Origin: Pectobacterium aroidearum
GTDB taxonomy: Bacteria > Pseudomonadota > Gammaproteobacteria > Enterobacterales > Enterobacteriaceae
Assembly: GCF_015689195.1 (NCBI RefSeq)
Contig: NZ_CP065044.1
Span: forward strand, 1,364,001 to 1,428,000
Direction: 5' to 3'
Length of the DNA: 64,000 bases
Below, piece by piece: positions 19,344-29,290 of the stretch. Position 1 is the first letter of the stretch. Each line of letters starts with the position of its first letter. The notes beneath the pieces were generated by a model. It was not told the origin of the DNA. It saw only the letters and a program-made list of their open reading frames with translations, and made no database searches. The position numbers and the translations under genes were made by a program.

Positions 19344-20228
19344 CTATTGACCGGCGATAGCGACCGCTTTGCCGATAGCATCTGGGATCACGTCGCCGTG
19401 CCCTTTATCGGGGAAAAGAATAAAGTCAGTTTTTGTGCCTTGCTCATTAAGCTGTGTGGCCAGTGTTTTTGCCCTTTCCACCATTTTTCTTTGGCTGAGT
19501 CGTTCCGCCCGTTTTTCATCGACGGGTTTACCCGCCTGCATTTTGACAGGTTCATCCTCATTTGCCCCTGCTGTGACAGTAATTGACAGCGGTGATATGG
19601 AAAGCAGTGGCGTTCTGGCGGGAATCACAACGCCATTTCCCCACCAGATAGACGGACTGGCGGCAACATAGCGCTGGAAAGATTTGGTGTGATTAAAAAG
19701 CGTATAGAGCGTAAACAAACCACCGAAAGAGTGCCCGGCAAGTGTTTGTTTTTGCTTATTGACGGCGTAGTTCGCTTCAACCCAGGGCTTTACCGTGGAT
19801 TGCAGGAATTGGTAAAACGCCTCAGCTTCACCGCCTGCGGCAAAATCTGGGTCGGTAATCGTTGTTGGCGGCGTGTAGTCACGCGTGCGGGCGGGAACAT
19901 CGTAAGGTTTATCGATCGGATAACCGATCGCGACGATCAGCGGTGCCGATCCGTTTTTCGCGTTGTAGCTGTTTACGGCAACAGGAAACTGGGCATTGCC
20001 ATCCAGCATATACAGCACTGGATAGCCACCTTCAGGTGCGGGCTGGCGTGGAAGTGCGATGAAAAGTCGATAAGCATGTTGCGCATCGCTTTTCATCTCG
20101 ACTTGCCTGATCTCAAATTGAGTTTTTGCTTGTTCGGTAATATCAGGAATGGTTGGCTGTGCCCGAACAGGCAAAATACCGGACGCAGATACCATCAGAG
20201 AAAATACAATCATAGGAAAATAGCGCAT
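19344..20228 (-). CDS. Secreted alpha/beta-hydrolase esterase (Fes/IroE-like)
   Basis: 294 residues with a signal peptide (hydrophobic 5-20, cleavage after Val-Arg-Ala near 23), so periplasmic. The nucleophile is Ser167 in AGHSFGGLF; a catalytic His is likely His277 (DKGHGDV), with an acidic residue between. The fold region resembles the esterase D/IroE/Fes group (VLYMLDGNAQF, ASPSIWWGN), whose members hydrolyse trilactone siderophores or other esters. The substrate here is unknown; no enterobactin-type genes are adjacent. It is a single gene convergent with gltX. Confidence 0.78.
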   Translation of the reverse strand: MRYFPMIVFSLMVSASGILPVRAQPTIPDITEQAKTQFEIRQVEMKSDAQHAYRLFIALPRQPAPEGGYPVLYMLDGNAQFPVAVNSYNAKNGSAPLIVAIGYPIDKPYDVPARTRDYTPPTTITDPDFAAGGEAEAFYQFLQSTVKPWVEANYAVNKQKQTLAGHSFGGLFTLYTLFNHTKSFQRYVAASPSIWWGNGVVIPARTPLLSISPLSITVTAGANEDEPVKMQAGKPVDEKRAERLSQRKMVERAKTLATQLNEQGTKTDFILFPDKGHGDVIPDAIGKAVAIAGQ

Positions 20229-20403
20229 GTGATGGGGCTTATATAGGAGGCCGCGAAGCGTAACGTAGAGTGATGATAATAAATCGCGTTATCGTTAGCA
20301 GCTTTTTATTGTGCTGGTGATGAGACAAGATCGAAATTGTCGTCTGTTTTTTCTCACCTTTGGCGGCTTTTTCAGCGGTTAATCGGATTACCGGATTTAG
20401 CCG

Positions 20404-20432
20404 TTGACACTGTTAATCGGGTTTCATATTAT
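20404..20432 (+). promoter_or_regulatory. Promoter of the tRNA-Ala pair
   Basis: TTGACA (20404-20409), 17-nt spacer, TATTAT (20427-20432), then GCGACGCG, a GC-rich stringent discriminator. It lies about 49 bp before the first tRNA-Ala. Confidence 0.88.
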
Positions 20433-20480
20433 GCGACGCGTTCGCACAGTACTTGCCTTAATGGTGATGCTGTAAGATAC

Positions 20481-20556
<76 letters not shown>

Positions 20557-20605
20557 AACACTCTCTCTGTTTGGTTTTGATTATCACGAACATTCCACAC
20601 GTTGT

Positions 20606-20681
<76 letters not shown>

Positions 20682-20857
20682 AATTCTCTTATCTTTCCTT
20701 ACTACTCTTTTCTTTCAATTCATTACGTATTTAATCCACGTTGTTAATTTGCTCAATACGTTTATCAGCGATGACTTGTGAGCAATGTTTTGTAATCGTC
20801 CTTTATAAAGGGTAGTTGGCCGCCCTCGTGCTTGAAGGGCAACCAAACCGTTATCGC

Positions 20858-21547
20858 TTAAGCTTCTTCCGGGAGCCTTGGCGTCCAGTCTATTGGCGAC
20901 AGACCTTGCTGTCCGAGAAGCTGGTTAGCCTGCGAAAAATGTTTGCAGCCCAGAAAACCGCGGTGTGCAGATAGCGGGGAAGGGTGCGGCGATTTCAGAA
21001 TATGGTGGCGTCGTTGGTCAATGATGTTGCCTTTTTTCTGTGCATGCGAACCCCACAGGAGAAAGACCAGACCTTCCCGCTGTTCGTTCAATGCCGCAAT
21101 GACGCGATCGGTAAACGTTTCCCAGCCCAGATTAGCATGTGAATGCGCCTGTCCAGCTTCAACGGTTAATACCGTATTGAGCAGTAAAACCCCTTGTTCT
21201 GCCCAGCTTTGTAGAAAACCGTGTCGTGGAATTTCAAATCCAGGGATATCGCTCGCCAATTCTTTATAAATATTGGCCAGAGAAGGCGGTGCGGGTACAC
21301 CAGGGCGGACAGAAAATGACAGGCCGTGAGCTTGATTCGGGCCGTGGTAGGGGTCTTGCCCTAAAATGACAACCTTGACCTGATGCAGTTCGGTAAAGCG
21401 GAATGCGTTAAAAACATCTTTCTGCGGGGGGTAGATAGTCTTACCCGCTGCACGCTCTTTCCCTACGAATTCAAGGGTATTGATAAAATAAGGCTGCTGC
21501 TTTTCTTGTGCCAGCACGTCATGCCAGGTGAGAGAGGTCGCCATCAT
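20858..21547 (-). CDS. ung: Uracil-DNA glycosylase
   Basis: 229 residues, equal to E. coli Ung. Catalytic Asp65 in GQDPYHGP (with His68 nearby) and His188 in [13 protein letters not shown] are present. It removes uracil from DNA to start base excision repair. Two adjacent ATG codons (21547 and 21544) are possible starts. Divergent from grcA, as in E. coli. Confidence 0.96.
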   Translation of the reverse strand: MMATSLTWHDVLAQEKQQPYFINTLEFVGKERAAGKTIYPPQKDVFNAFRFTELHQVKVVILGQDPYHGPNQAHGLSFSVRPGVPAPPSLANIYKELASDIPGFEIPRHGFLQSWAEQGVLLLNTVLTVEAGQAHSHANLGWETFTDRVIAALNEQREGLVFLLWGSHAQKKGNIIDQRRHHILKSPHPSPLSAHRGFLGCKHFSQANQLLGQQGLSPIDWTPRLPEEA

Positions 21548-21703
21548 GCACTCTTCTTTTACAGGTTTAATGGTGTTGTAGGTAGCTTACCGATCTATCG
21601 TGCTGAGGTAAAACCGTAACCGCTATTGTCGGGATGAAAGAGGTTTTTTTGAAAAAAAATTGAAAATTTACAAAAATATTTGCAATTCAGTGCTCTGGTA
21701 AAA

Positions 21704-21717
21704 TTGATATAAAACAA
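21704..21717 (+). promoter_or_regulatory. Upstream FNR-like site of grcA
   Basis: TTGAT (21704-21708), 4 nt, AACAA (21713-21717), one base off the FNR consensus TTGAT-N4-ATCAA. Its centre is 53 bp upstream of the second site. Confidence 0.65.
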
Positions 21718-21756
21718 TAAATTGCCTTCGCGTAGTGGAGTTGCAGGGTTTTAAAA

Positions 21757-21798
21757 TTGATTTAAGTCAAGGATGTCTGGCTATCAGGCTGGTATATA
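21757..21798 (+). promoter_or_regulatory. Class II FNR promoter of grcA
   Basis: FNR-like site TTGAT-N4-GTCAA (21757-21770) and a -10 TATATA (21793-21798). A start near 21804-21805 puts the site centre at about -40.5 to -41.5, the class II activation position. This fits anaerobic induction of grcA. Confidence 0.75.
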
Positions 21799-21919
21799 AG
21801 AGGCAGAGACAAACGGTTTTATACGATCGTTACGAAATTTGGCATTTTTCTGCCGATAGCGATTTTAACTCAGTTAGTTTTTAACTAAGACAATAACACG
21901 CCGTTTTACGGAGGCAATT

Positions 21920-22303
21920 ATGGTTACTGGTATTCAAATCACCAAGGCTAACGACAGCGCGCTGATCAATTCTTTCTGGTTGCTGGACGAAGAAAAATCA
22001 CAGGCACGTTGCGTATGTGCGAAATCAGTTTATAGCGAAGATCAAATCGTTCCAGTGAGCGATCTGGGTCAGATCGAGTATCGTGAAATTCCGCTGGAAA
22101 TCAAACCTGAAGTGCGCGTGGAAGGCGGTCAGCACCTGAACGTGAACGTGCTGCGCCGTGAGACGCTGGAAGATGCCGTTAAGCATCCAGAGAAATATCC
22201 ACAGTTGACCATCCGCGTATCTGGTTACGCTGTGCGTTTCAACTCACTGACGCCAGAGCAGCAACGCGATGTTATCGCCCGTACTTTTACAGAAAGTCTG
22301 TAA
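21920..22303 (+). CDS. grcA: Autonomous glycyl radical cofactor
   Basis: Formerly YfiD, 127 residues. The C-terminal half matches the pyruvate formate-lyase radical domain, with the radical Gly102 in VSGYAVRF. It replaces the damaged C-terminus of PflB after oxygen exposure so that anaerobic pyruvate cleavage continues. GGAGG (in acggaggcaatt) is a strong ribosome site before the ATG. It has a long AT-rich promoter region with two FNR-like sites and its own terminator. Confidence 0.96.
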   Translation: MVTGIQITKANDSALINSFWLLDEEKSQARCVCAKSVYSEDQIVPVSDLGQIEYREIPLEIKPEVRVEGGQHLNVNVLRRETLEDAVKHPEKYPQLTIRVSGYAVRFNSLTPEQQRDVIARTFTESL

Positions 22304-22325
22304 GCTGCTGTCCAAGCATTAACAG

Positions 22326-22350
22326 AAAGGGAGCTGAAGCTCCCTTTTTT
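22326..22350 (+). terminator. grcA terminator
   Basis: AGGGAGCT and AGCTCCCT arms with a very short loop, then six T, 25 bp after the grcA stop. The downstream srmB gene converges. Confidence 0.85.
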
Positions 22351-22372
22351 ATGTCTTTGTTTTATAGAATTG

Positions 22373-23698
22373 TTATTCGCCAGACGGTTCGTCGGTTTTC
22401 TGCGTGGGTTGACGACGCTTACCGATATTTTTGCTATCGCGATGACGAACTTTTACCTTAACTTTTTCTTTTTCCTTCTCTTTTTTCTCTTTCCGCATCG
22501 CCAGCACTTTTTTCGACGGTTTCCCGGTGGTCTTGGCGCTTGGGGCTTTGGTCGTTGGGCGGAGTTCATCAATGACGCGCGGTTTTAGCGGTTCATTCAG
22601 ATAGCGGCTGATTTTGCCCAGCAGCAGGTGATCGTGCGCTTCGACGAAAGAGATGGCACAGCCTTTACGACCCGCGCGGCCAGTGCGGCCGATGCGATGA
22701 AGGTAAGTGTCCGATGTGCGCGGCAAATCGAAGTTAAATACGTGGCTGACATCGTTAATATCAATACCGCGCGCTGCGATATCTGTTGCTACCAGCACGT
22801 TGACGCGCCCGTCGCTCAGGCGTTTGATCGCCTCATTGCGCTTGGCCTGCACCATTTCACCTTCGAGATAGCATGAGTTAATGCCCGCTTCACGCAGCCA
22901 GGCAACCAGCTCATGCACGCGCTCACGCTTGCGCACAAAGATGATAGAACGCGTGACGTCCGGCTGCTTTAACTGATGGCAGAGCAAGGCGGTTTTGTGT
23001 TTGACGTCGTCGGCGCGGTAATACCACTGCAGAATTTTTTTACGTTCCCGACGTGATGGATCGGATTCGATTTCAACAGGATCGTTGAGCAAACGCTCTG
23101 CGAAATCTTTGATCGCGTCCCCTTCCAGCGTCGCAGAAAACAGCAGCGTTTGCTTACGCCAGCGAGTTTCCCCGGCGATGTGTTCAATATCCTGAGCGAA
23201 GCCCATATCCAGCATTCTGTCCGCTTCATCCAGAATCAGCGTTTCTACCGCGCGGCAATCGAAGTTTTCTTCTTTGATATATTGCAGCAAACGGCCGGTC
23301 GTCGCGACGACGACATCCTGGTTTTCACTGAACACTTCAGCGTGGTTCATGTAGGCCACGCCGCCGGTGATCGTGGCGACATCAAGGTGCGTATGTGCCG
23401 CAAACGCGCGTGCCTGATCGGCCACCTGCATGGCGAGCTCACGAGTTGGTGTGAGGATCAGAATACGAGGTGGACCGGATTTTTTACGAGGGAAATCGAT
23501 GAGATGCTGCAAAACCGGCAGCAGATAAGCCGCAGTTTTACCTGTCCCTGTCGGCGCGGAACCCAGTACATCGCGGCCTTCCATTGCTGGAGGGATCGCC
23601 TCAGCCTGAATCGCGGTCGGGCGTTCGTAGCCCATGTCACGCAGGGCGTCTAACAGGCTTTCATCAAGATCGAGCTCGGAAAAATTGGTTACAGTCAT
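22373..23698 (-). CDS. srmB: ATP-dependent RNA helicase SrmB
   Basis: 441 residues (E. coli 444). DEAD-box motifs are intact: Q motif PTAIQAEAI, motif I APTGTGKT, motif II DEAD, motif III SAT, motif [13 protein letters not shown]. The C-terminal tail from about 385 is Lys/Glu-rich ([17 protein letters not shown]), a basic RNA-binding extension. SrmB acts in early 50S ribosomal subunit assembly. It is convergent with grcA and divergent from trmN6, as in E. coli. Confidence 0.95.
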   Translation of the reverse strand: MTVTNFSELDLDESLLDALRDMGYERPTAIQAEAIPPAMEGRDVLGSAPTGTGKTAAYLLPVLQHLIDFPRKKSGPPRILILTPTRELAMQVADQARAFAAHTHLDVATITGGVAYMNHAEVFSENQDVVVATTGRLLQYIKEENFDCRAVETLILDEADRMLDMGFAQDIEHIAGETRWRKQTLLFSATLEGDAIKDFAERLLNDPVEIESDPSRRERKKILQWYYRADDVKHKTALLCHQLKQPDVTRSIIFVRKRERVHELVAWLREAGINSCYLEGEMVQAKRNEAIKRLSDGRVNVLVATDIAARGIDINDVSHVFNFDLPRTSDTYLHRIGRTGRAGRKGCAISFVEAHDHLLLGKISRYLNEPLKPRVIDELRPTTKAPSAKTTGKPSKKVLAMRKEKKEKEKEKVKVKVRHRDSKNIGKRRQPTQKTDEPSGE

Positions 23699-23832
23699 GG
23701 TCTACCTCTGTTTGGGGCGCCGATTATAGACGTATTGGCCGGGTTCTTCACCTGTTTAAGCAGACAACGGCACTTTTCCTGTACTGGCGTTTCACCTATG
23801 CTACTGCGGTTTGCGTTTGGAATCTTATTTTC

Positions 23833-24579
23833 ATGAGTCATCAGGCTGATAATAAACTGACATTGCGTCGGGATGGATTTACCTTCAAGCAATTCTTTGT
23901 GGCGCACGATCGCTGTGCCATGAAGGTGGGAACCGATGGTATTTTGCTGGGGGCTTGGGCACCGCTGTCCTCAGTGATGCGGATTCTGGACATCGGCAGT
24001 GGTTCCGGCCTTCTTGCGCTGATGCTGGCGCAACGTTCTGACACGCATGTTCGGATCGATGCCGTCGAGCTCGATAGTGCAGCGAGTCAGCAGGCGAAGG
24101 AAAATATTTCCGCCTCGCCATGGGCTGACAGAATCGCGGTCTACGCTGAAGATATTATCGATTTTGCTGATACGCGAAGCGCCGACTATTCGTTGATTAT
24201 CAGTAATCCGCCTTATTTCCCTCCGGGGATCGCGTGCGGCTCGGCTGAGCGTGAGCAGGCGCGTTATACCACCTTGTTAACTCATGAGGCGTTGTTGCGC
24301 TGTGCGCATCAACTGCTGATGCCCGATGGGCTTTTTTGCGTGGTGCTGCCCATTCAGGTTGCGGAGAACTTTATTCCGTTGGCACAGCAGCATAACTGGT
24401 ATGTTCATCAGCAGCTTCGCGTATCAGAACAGGAAGATAAACCCGCGCACCGTGTTTTGCTGGCGCTGTCTCGTCAGGAAAAAGAATGTGTGAATGCTTC
24501 GCTGGCAATTCGTGATGAAGAAAGGCGCTATTCGACGGCTTTCCAACAGCTGACAAAAGATTTTTATCTTTTTATGTAG
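23833..24579 (+). CDS. trmN6: tRNA1(Val) (adenine37-N6)-methyltransferase
   Basis: Formerly YfiC. I start it at the ATG at 23833 ([40 protein letters not shown]), 248 residues; E. coli YfiC is 245. The longer open frame upstream overlaps srmB and is not family-like. SAM-binding motif I is [14 protein letters not shown] (about 52-65), and the adenine-methylase motif is NPPYFPPG. It makes m6A37 in tRNA-Val, which is encoded three times in this window. A clear terminator follows. Confidence 0.94.
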   Translation: MSHQADNKLTLRRDGFTFKQFFVAHDRCAMKVGTDGILLGAWAPLSSVMRILDIGSGSGLLALMLAQRSDTHVRIDAVELDSAASQQAKENISASPWADRIAVYAEDIIDFADTRSADYSLIISNPPYFPPGIACGSAEREQARYTTLLTHEALLRCAHQLLMPDGLFCVVLPIQVAENFIPLAQQHNWYVHQQLRVSEQEDKPAHRVLLALSRQEKECVNASLAIRDEERRYSTAFQQLTKDFYLFM

Positions 24580-24581
24580 AT

Positions 24582-24612
24582 GGCAGACGCCTCATCGCCG
24601 CGTCTGCCTTTT
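24582..24612 (+). terminator. trmN6 terminator
   Basis: GGCAGACGC (24582-24590), 9-nt loop, GCGTCTGCC (24600-24608), then TTTT. It lies between convergent trmN6 and nadB. Confidence 0.8.
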
Positions 24613-24634
24613 CTGAGCGAATTATTTTTATGAA

Positions 24635-26236
24635 CTACGGCACCAGAATGGTTGGCGTCGGCGCTTCGAACTGTTCTGGATAGTCCAGAGTATAATGCAG
24701 CCCGCGGCTTTCTTTTCTTTCCAGCGCGCAGCGGACAATGAGTTCGGCGACCTGCACCAGATTACGTAGTTCCAGCAAATTGTTGGAAATACGGAAGTGG
24801 GCGTAGTACTCATTGATTTCCTGCTGAAGCAGATGAATGCGGCGCTGTGCTCGCTCCAACCGCTTCGTCGTCCGCACGATCCCAACGTAATCCCACATAA
24901 ACAGACGCAGTTCATGCCAGTTATGCTGGATCACTACCTGTTCGTCGGAGTTGTCGACCTGGCTTTCATCCCAATCCGGTAATTTTTTCACCGCTTTGAT
25001 TTGCGGTAAGCGCTGCAAGATATCCTCGGCGGCTGACCAGCCGTAAACCAGACATTCCAGTAATGAGTTGGATGCCATGCGGTTTGCACCGTGCAACCCG
25101 GTGTAGCTGACTTCGCCAATCGCATACAGGCCGTCAAGGTCGGTACGCCCGTGCTGGTCGACCATCACGCCGCCGCAGGTATAGTGCGCTGCGGGTACGA
25201 TCGGTATTGCTTCACGCGTTAGATCGATACCGAGAGATTGCAGCTTTTCATCAATGGTAGGGAAGTGCTGTTTGATGAACGCTTCGGGCTTGTGGCTGAT
25301 ATCCAGATACATGCAGTCTGCGCCAAGCCGTTTCATCTCATGGTCAATTGCGCGGGCAACCACATCGCGGGGGGCGAGCTCGCCTCTGGCGTCGAAATCG
25401 GGCATAAAGCGCGTGCCGTCAGGGCGTTTAAGGTACGCCCCTTCACCGCGCAGCGCTTCCGTCAGCAGGAAGTTTCGCGCCTGCGGATGGAACAGACAGG
25501 TTGGATGGAACTGATTGAATTCCAGATTCGCCACGCGGCAGCCTGCGCGCCAGGCCATGGCGATGCCATCGCCAGAGGAAATATCGGGATTGGTGGTGTA
25601 TTGATAAACTTTGGACGCTCCACCCGTCGCCAGAACCACCGTTTTTGCCCGGCAGGATTCGACGCGTTCCTGTTCACGGTTCCATATATAAGCACCGACA
25701 ATACGGCGTGTTCCGGGCAGACCCAGTTTATTCGAGGTAATCAAATCGACGGCGTTGCAGCGTTCCATAATCCGAATATTCGGATGGGATAACGCTTTCT
25801 GCACCAGCGTGTTCTCTACTTCTTTTCCGGTCGCATCCGCTGCGTGCAGAATTCGACGATGGCTGTGTCCGCCTTCGCGCGTGAGGTGGTAGCGTTCTTC
25901 ACCGCTGGTGCTGGTTTCGGTATCGAATAGCACGCCTTGTTCGATAAGCCATTGCACGCAGTGTTTGGCATTGCTGGCGATAAACTCAACGGCTTCCCGC
26001 TCACACAGGCCATCGCCAGCGATCAGCGTATCATCGATATGGGAATCAATCGTGTCAGTTTCATCGAAAACGGCTGCGATGCCGCCCTGAGCATAAAACG
26101 TCGCGCCTTCGTTGAGTGGGCCTTTGCTTAATACCGTCACGTTGGCCTGAGAAGCCAGACGCAGCGCCAGTGAAAGCCCGGCAGCACCGCTGCCAATGAT
26201 TAAAACATCACAGACGTATTCAGTGGTCGTTTGCAT
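24635..26236 (-). CDS. nadB: L-aspartate oxidase
   Basis: 533 residues. FAD-binding [14 protein letters not shown] (about 16-29) at the N-terminus; succinate dehydrogenase/fumarate reductase flavoprotein fold with [19 protein letters not shown] and [22 protein letters not shown]. It oxidises aspartate to iminoaspartate, the first step of NAD synthesis. A single gene, divergent from rpoE, as in E. coli. Confidence 0.96.
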   Translation of the reverse strand: MQTTTEYVCDVLIIGSGAAGLSLALRLASQANVTVLSKGPLNEGATFYAQGGIAAVFDETDTIDSHIDDTLIAGDGLCEREAVEFIASNAKHCVQWLIEQGVLFDTETSTSGEERYHLTREGGHSHRRILHAADATGKEVENTLVQKALSHPNIRIMERCNAVDLITSNKLGLPGTRRIVGAYIWNREQERVESCRAKTVVLATGGASKVYQYTTNPDISSGDGIAMAWRAGCRVANLEFNQFHPTCLFHPQARNFLLTEALRGEGAYLKRPDGTRFMPDFDARGELAPRDVVARAIDHEMKRLGADCMYLDISHKPEAFIKQHFPTIDEKLQSLGIDLTREAIPIVPAAHYTCGGVMVDQHGRTDLDGLYAIGEVSYTGLHGANRMASNSLLECLVYGWSAAEDILQRLPQIKAVKKLPDWDESQVDNSDEQVVIQHNWHELRLFMWDYVGIVRTTKRLERAQRRIHLLQQEINEYYAHFRISNNLLELRNLVQVAELIVRCALERKESRGLHYTLDYPEQFEAPTPTILVP

Positions 26237-26484
26237 GGTCGTGTCGTGGATGCAAAAAGAAGAGGAAACCCGATGTTAGCACCCAATGGTTGATTGCTGT
26301 ATTGGTTTTTAGCTCCCTCTCTACGCTATAAATAAGCGAATGGTGGAGCATGGTGAATCGTGCGAATACCCTGGATTTATCGTATCATCCTCGGAAGAGC
26401 GTAGATCCTCAGATGAAGAGAATGCGTCATGATACGCATCGCAAAGACGAGTAACGGCGCTAAGCAAAAGAAAAATGATGACCC

Positions 26485-26512
26485 GGAACTTTATTGGATG
26501 TCTTGGTTCTAA
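26485..26512 (+). promoter_or_regulatory. Sigma-E autoregulatory promoter of rpoE
   Basis: GGAACTT (26485-26491), 16-nt spacer, TCTAA (26508-26512): a near-perfect sigma-E promoter, about 85 bp before the rpoE ATG. It implies autoregulation as in E. coli. The rest of the 360-bp nadB-rpoE gap holds no supported gene except the leader ORF below. Confidence 0.85.
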
Positions 26513-26531
26513 TTAGGAGCTTGCTCTAAAT

Positions 26532-26600
26532 ATGACTTATATAACTGGCAGTACTATTTTACGCGTGGAGAACGGTTTGAGTAGAGATTACCTCGGATGA
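26532..26600 (+). CDS. Candidate leader ORF coupled to rpoE
   Basis: ATG at 26532 opens a 22-codon frame, MTYITGSTILRVENGLSRDYLG, whose TGA (26598-26600) overlaps the rpoE ATG (26597) as ATGA. GGAG (26516-26519) lies upstream, though 12 nt away. rpoE itself lacks a good ribosome site, consistent with coupling. It begins just after the predicted start of the sigma-E promoter. I recall a leader peptide, rseD, upstream of rpoE in E. coli; whether this is its counterpart is not established. Confidence 0.5.
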   Translation: MTYITGSTILRVENGLSRDYLG

Positions 26601-27172
26601 GCGAGCAACTGGCAGATCAGGTTCTGGTCGAGCGAGTCCAAAAAGGCGATCAAAAATCGTTTAACTTGTTGGTCGTTCGTTATCAGCATAAGGTAGCGAG
26701 CCTGGTATCGCGGTATGTTCCTCAGGGTGACGTGCCGGACGTGGTACAGGAATCGTTTATTAAAGCCTATCGCGCGCTAGAGTCATTTCGCGGCGATAGT
26801 GCGTTCTATACATGGCTGTATCGTATCGCAGTGAATACGGCCAAGAATTATTTGGTAGCTCAGGGACGCCGTCCGCCTTCCAGCGACATTGATGCGAATG
26901 ACGCGGAAAACTATGAAAATGCGGGCGCGCTGAAAGAAATATCGAACCCTGAGAATTTAATGTTGTCAGAGGAATTACGAAGCATAGTTTTTCGCACTAT
27001 CGAGTCTTTGCCGGAAGATTTACGTTTAGCGATTACGCTGCGCGAATTGGACGGTTTAAGCTACGAAGAGATTGCCGTGATTATGGATTGTCCCGTCGGC
27101 ACTGTTCGTTCTCGTATTTTCCGGGCGCGGGAAGCTATTGATAATAAAGTACAACCGCTTATTCAGCGCTAG
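26597..27172 (+). CDS. rpoE: RNA polymerase sigma-E factor
   Basis: 191 residues, the same length as E. coli. Region 2 (about 20-90: VRYQHKVASLVSRYV, VPDVVQESFIKAYRALESFRG) recognises the -10 element, and region 4 (about 130-185: LPEDLRLAITLRELDGLSYEEIAVIMDCPVGTVRSRIFRARE) the -35. It directs the envelope stress response, including rpoE itself and probably degP here. First gene of rpoE-rseA-rseB-rseC. Confidence 0.97.
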   Translation: MSEQLADQVLVERVQKGDQKSFNLLVVRYQHKVASLVSRYVPQGDVPDVVQESFIKAYRALESFRGDSAFYTWLYRIAVNTAKNYLVAQGRRPPSSDIDANDAENYENAGALKEISNPENLMLSEELRSIVFRTIESLPEDLRLAITLRELDGLSYEEIAVIMDCPVGTVRSRIFRAREAIDNKVQPLIQR

Positions 27173-27231
27173 CGAGTTTTTTCAGCTATCCGCGTGACTA
27201 ATGATGGATTTGACAAGGTAAGGGTGTCGGT

Positions 27232-27879
27232 ATGCAGAAAGAGAAACTTTCCGCTTTAATGGATGGCGAAGCAGTTGATTCCGAACTGCTAAACGCATTG
27301 TCTCGTGATGATGCGTTGCAGCAAAGTTGGCAAAGTTATCATCTAATCCGCGATGCGATGCGTGGTGATGTCAGTGAAAATGTGATTCACCTGGACATCG
27401 CTTCTCGTGTTGCCGCCGCAATCGAAAAAGAACCCGTTCGTCTGGTTCCACAAGCGCAGCCTGAATCTCAGCCACAACCTGTTGAGTGGACGAAGATGCC
27501 GTTCTGGCACAAAATCCGCCCGTGGGGCAGTCAGCTGACACAAGTCGGCGTCGCCGCCTGCGTATCTTTAGCAGTGATCGTTGGTGTACAGAATTACCAG
27601 CAGGGTGATGCCTCTGAACACGTTGTCGAATCCGGTGTGTTTAGTACTTTACCTGCGATGGGTACTGCCTCTCCTGTCAGTCTGGGCGTGCCGTCAGAAA
27701 ATGTTGCTCCTCACAGCGGTCAGCAGAAATCTGATATGCAGCGTAACCGCCTTAACGCCATTTTACAGGACTATGAATTACAGCGCCGACTGCATGCTGA
27801 ACACGCTCTGCCACAGGACGATCAGCAAGCGGCCATTCAGGTTCCCGGCACTCAATCATTAGGAACGCAGCCCCGGTAA
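27232..27879 (+). CDS. rseA: Anti-sigma-E factor RseA
   Basis: 215 residues (E. coli 216). The cytoplasmic anti-sigma domain (MQKEKLSALMDGEAVDSELL...) spans about 1-70, one membrane helix about 104-120 (VGVAACVSLAVIVGVQ), then a periplasmic tail that binds RseB. ASPVS at 147-150 resembles the site cut by DegS between Val and Ser in E. coli. Its stop TAA overlaps the rseB ATG by one base. Confidence 0.95.
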   Translation: MQKEKLSALMDGEAVDSELLNALSRDDALQQSWQSYHLIRDAMRGDVSENVIHLDIASRVAAAIEKEPVRLVPQAQPESQPQPVEWTKMPFWHKIRPWGSQLTQVGVAACVSLAVIVGVQNYQQGDASEHVVESGVFSTLPAMGTASPVSLGVPSENVAPHSGQQKSDMQRNRLNAILQDYELQRRLHAEHALPQDDQQAAIQVPGTQSLGTQPR

Positions 27880-28841
27880 TGAAGCGTGCTTGGTCCGCCG
27901 CCTGTTTTCTGATTGGCAGCCTGTTTTATTCTACTTTCGCCCCGGCTCAGAATGTTGAGCCGGGCGCGTTGCTGCAACAGATGAACAGCGCAGTTCGTTC
28001 TCTGAATTACGAAATTTCCTTTATCAACATTACCCTGCAAGGATTTGAGTCCGTACGGTATCGTCATGCCGTGGTCAATAACCGTTCCTTAGCGCAACTG
28101 CTATTTATGGACGGGCCGCGACGCGAGATCGTGCTGCGTGGTAATGAGGTTAGCTACTTCGATCCTGGTTTTGAGCCATTTACGCTTACCAGCGATCATA
28201 TCGTTGACTCTCTCCCTTCTCTGGTCTTTGCCGATTTCCAGAAACTATCGCCTTATTATGACTTTATTCCCGCTGACGGACGGGTGCGCATTGCCGATCG
28301 TCTGGCATCCGGAATTCGGGTCATTTCACGCGATGGCACACGTTACAGCTATATGGTGTGGATTGATGCGGAATCGAAACTTCCATTGCGTATCGATTTA
28401 CAAGATCGCAACGGTGATAAGCGGTTGGAACAATTCTTAACGACATCGCTGATTGTTGATGATGATGTCGTTAGTGTGATGCGTCCGCTGGAAGGGATCA
28501 AACTTCCTCCCGTGTTACCTACGCCTGCTGCGGACAAAAGTGATTTTACCTGGGAGCCTGAATGGCTACCTGCTGGGATGAAAGCTCTTTCACACAGCAA
28601 AAAAGTATTGCCAGGCTCGTCCATTCCGATCGAAACTCGTCTCTATAGCGATGGTTTATTCAGTTTCTCCATTAACATCAGCCCGTCTTCTGATGTGAGT
28701 GAAGAACAGTCGCTGCTTACGGGGCGACGCTCCATTCATACTGTCATGAAAGGCAATCGCGAGATTACCGTCGTCGGTGATATTCCACCTTCTACGGCTA
28801 AACGGGTGGCTGACAGCATTATTTTGAAGGGGCAACCGTGA
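27879..28841 (+). CDS. rseB: Periplasmic sigma-E regulator RseB
   Basis: 320 residues (E. coli 318) with a signal peptide ending near Ala23 (FAPAQN). Two-domain RseB fold: a LolA-like N-terminal half (ALLQQMNSAVRSLNYEISFI...) and a smaller C-terminal half (about 215-310) with FSINISPSSD. It binds RseA and shields it from DegS until mislocalised lipopolysaccharide or lipid displaces it. Coupled to rseA at the start and to rseC at the end (GTGA). Confidence 0.95.
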   Translation: MKRAWSAACFLIGSLFYSTFAPAQNVEPGALLQQMNSAVRSLNYEISFINITLQGFESVRYRHAVVNNRSLAQLLFMDGPRREIVLRGNEVSYFDPGFEPFTLTSDHIVDSLPSLVFADFQKLSPYYDFIPADGRVRIADRLASGIRVISRDGTRYSYMVWIDAESKLPLRIDLQDRNGDKRLEQFLTTSLIVDDDVVSVMRPLEGIKLPPVLPTPAADKSDFTWEPEWLPAGMKALSHSKKVLPGSSIPIETRLYSDGLFSFSINISPSSDVSEEQSLLTGRRSIHTVMKGNREITVVGDIPPSTAKRVADSIILKGQP

Positions 28842-29290
28842 TCAAAGAATGGGCGACAGTCGTTTCATGGCAGAATGGCATTGCGGAGCTGCGGTGTGAG
28901 CCGAGCTCGGGGTGCGGTAGCTGTAAATCCCGCTCGTCGTGTGGGACCGGCTTATTAAGCCAGCTTGGGCTTTCTGCCGAAAATACGCTGTATGTGCCTT
29001 ACGAGCGGCCTTTAGAAGTCGGACAAAAAGTTGAATTGGGGATTTCTGAGGGGCGTCTGCTGTTTTCTGCCGCTCTGGTTTATTTCGTTCCGCTGGTCGG
29101 GTTGCTGATCGGTGCGGCGATCTGTCAGACGTTATTCGGTACCGATCTGGCTGCCGTCATTGGCGCGTTGTTGGGCGGTGGGCTGGCGTTTATCGGCGTG
29201 AAGCGCTGGGCGAAACAGTTGGGTAAGAATAAACGTTATGAGCCCGTTATCCTGCAAATTGCATTGCCTGGCACGCTGTTACAAAATTGA
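28838..29290 (+). CDS. rseC: SoxR-reducing system/sigma-E locus protein RseC
   Basis: 150 residues with a GTG start that overlaps the rseB stop. The N-terminal Cys cluster CEPSSGCGSCKSRSSCG (about 20-36) can bind a metal or Fe-S centre, followed by two membrane helices (about 70-92 and 97-116). RseC is implicated with the Rsx complex in SoxR reduction. Last gene of the sigma-E operon; a 296-bp gap follows before lepA with no terminator that I could identify. Confidence 0.94.
   Translation: MIKEWATVVSWQNGIAELRCEPSSGCGSCKSRSSCGTGLLSQLGLSAENTLYVPYERPLEVGQKVELGISEGRLLFSAALVYFVPLVGLLIGAAICQTLFGTDLAAVIGALLGGGLAFIGVKRWAKQLGKNKRYEPVILQIALPGTLLQN

Noticed and set aside
23584-23832. Long N-terminal extension of trmN6
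   Set aside because: Overlaps srmB on the opposite strand and does not resemble the family; the ATG at 23833 gives the expected length.
26429-26512. 27-codon frame ending DDPELYWMSWF before rpoE
   Set aside because: Its 3' part coincides with the -35, spacer and -10 of the sigma-E promoter (26485-26512), so conservation there would reflect promoter constraint; no ribosome site was seen.
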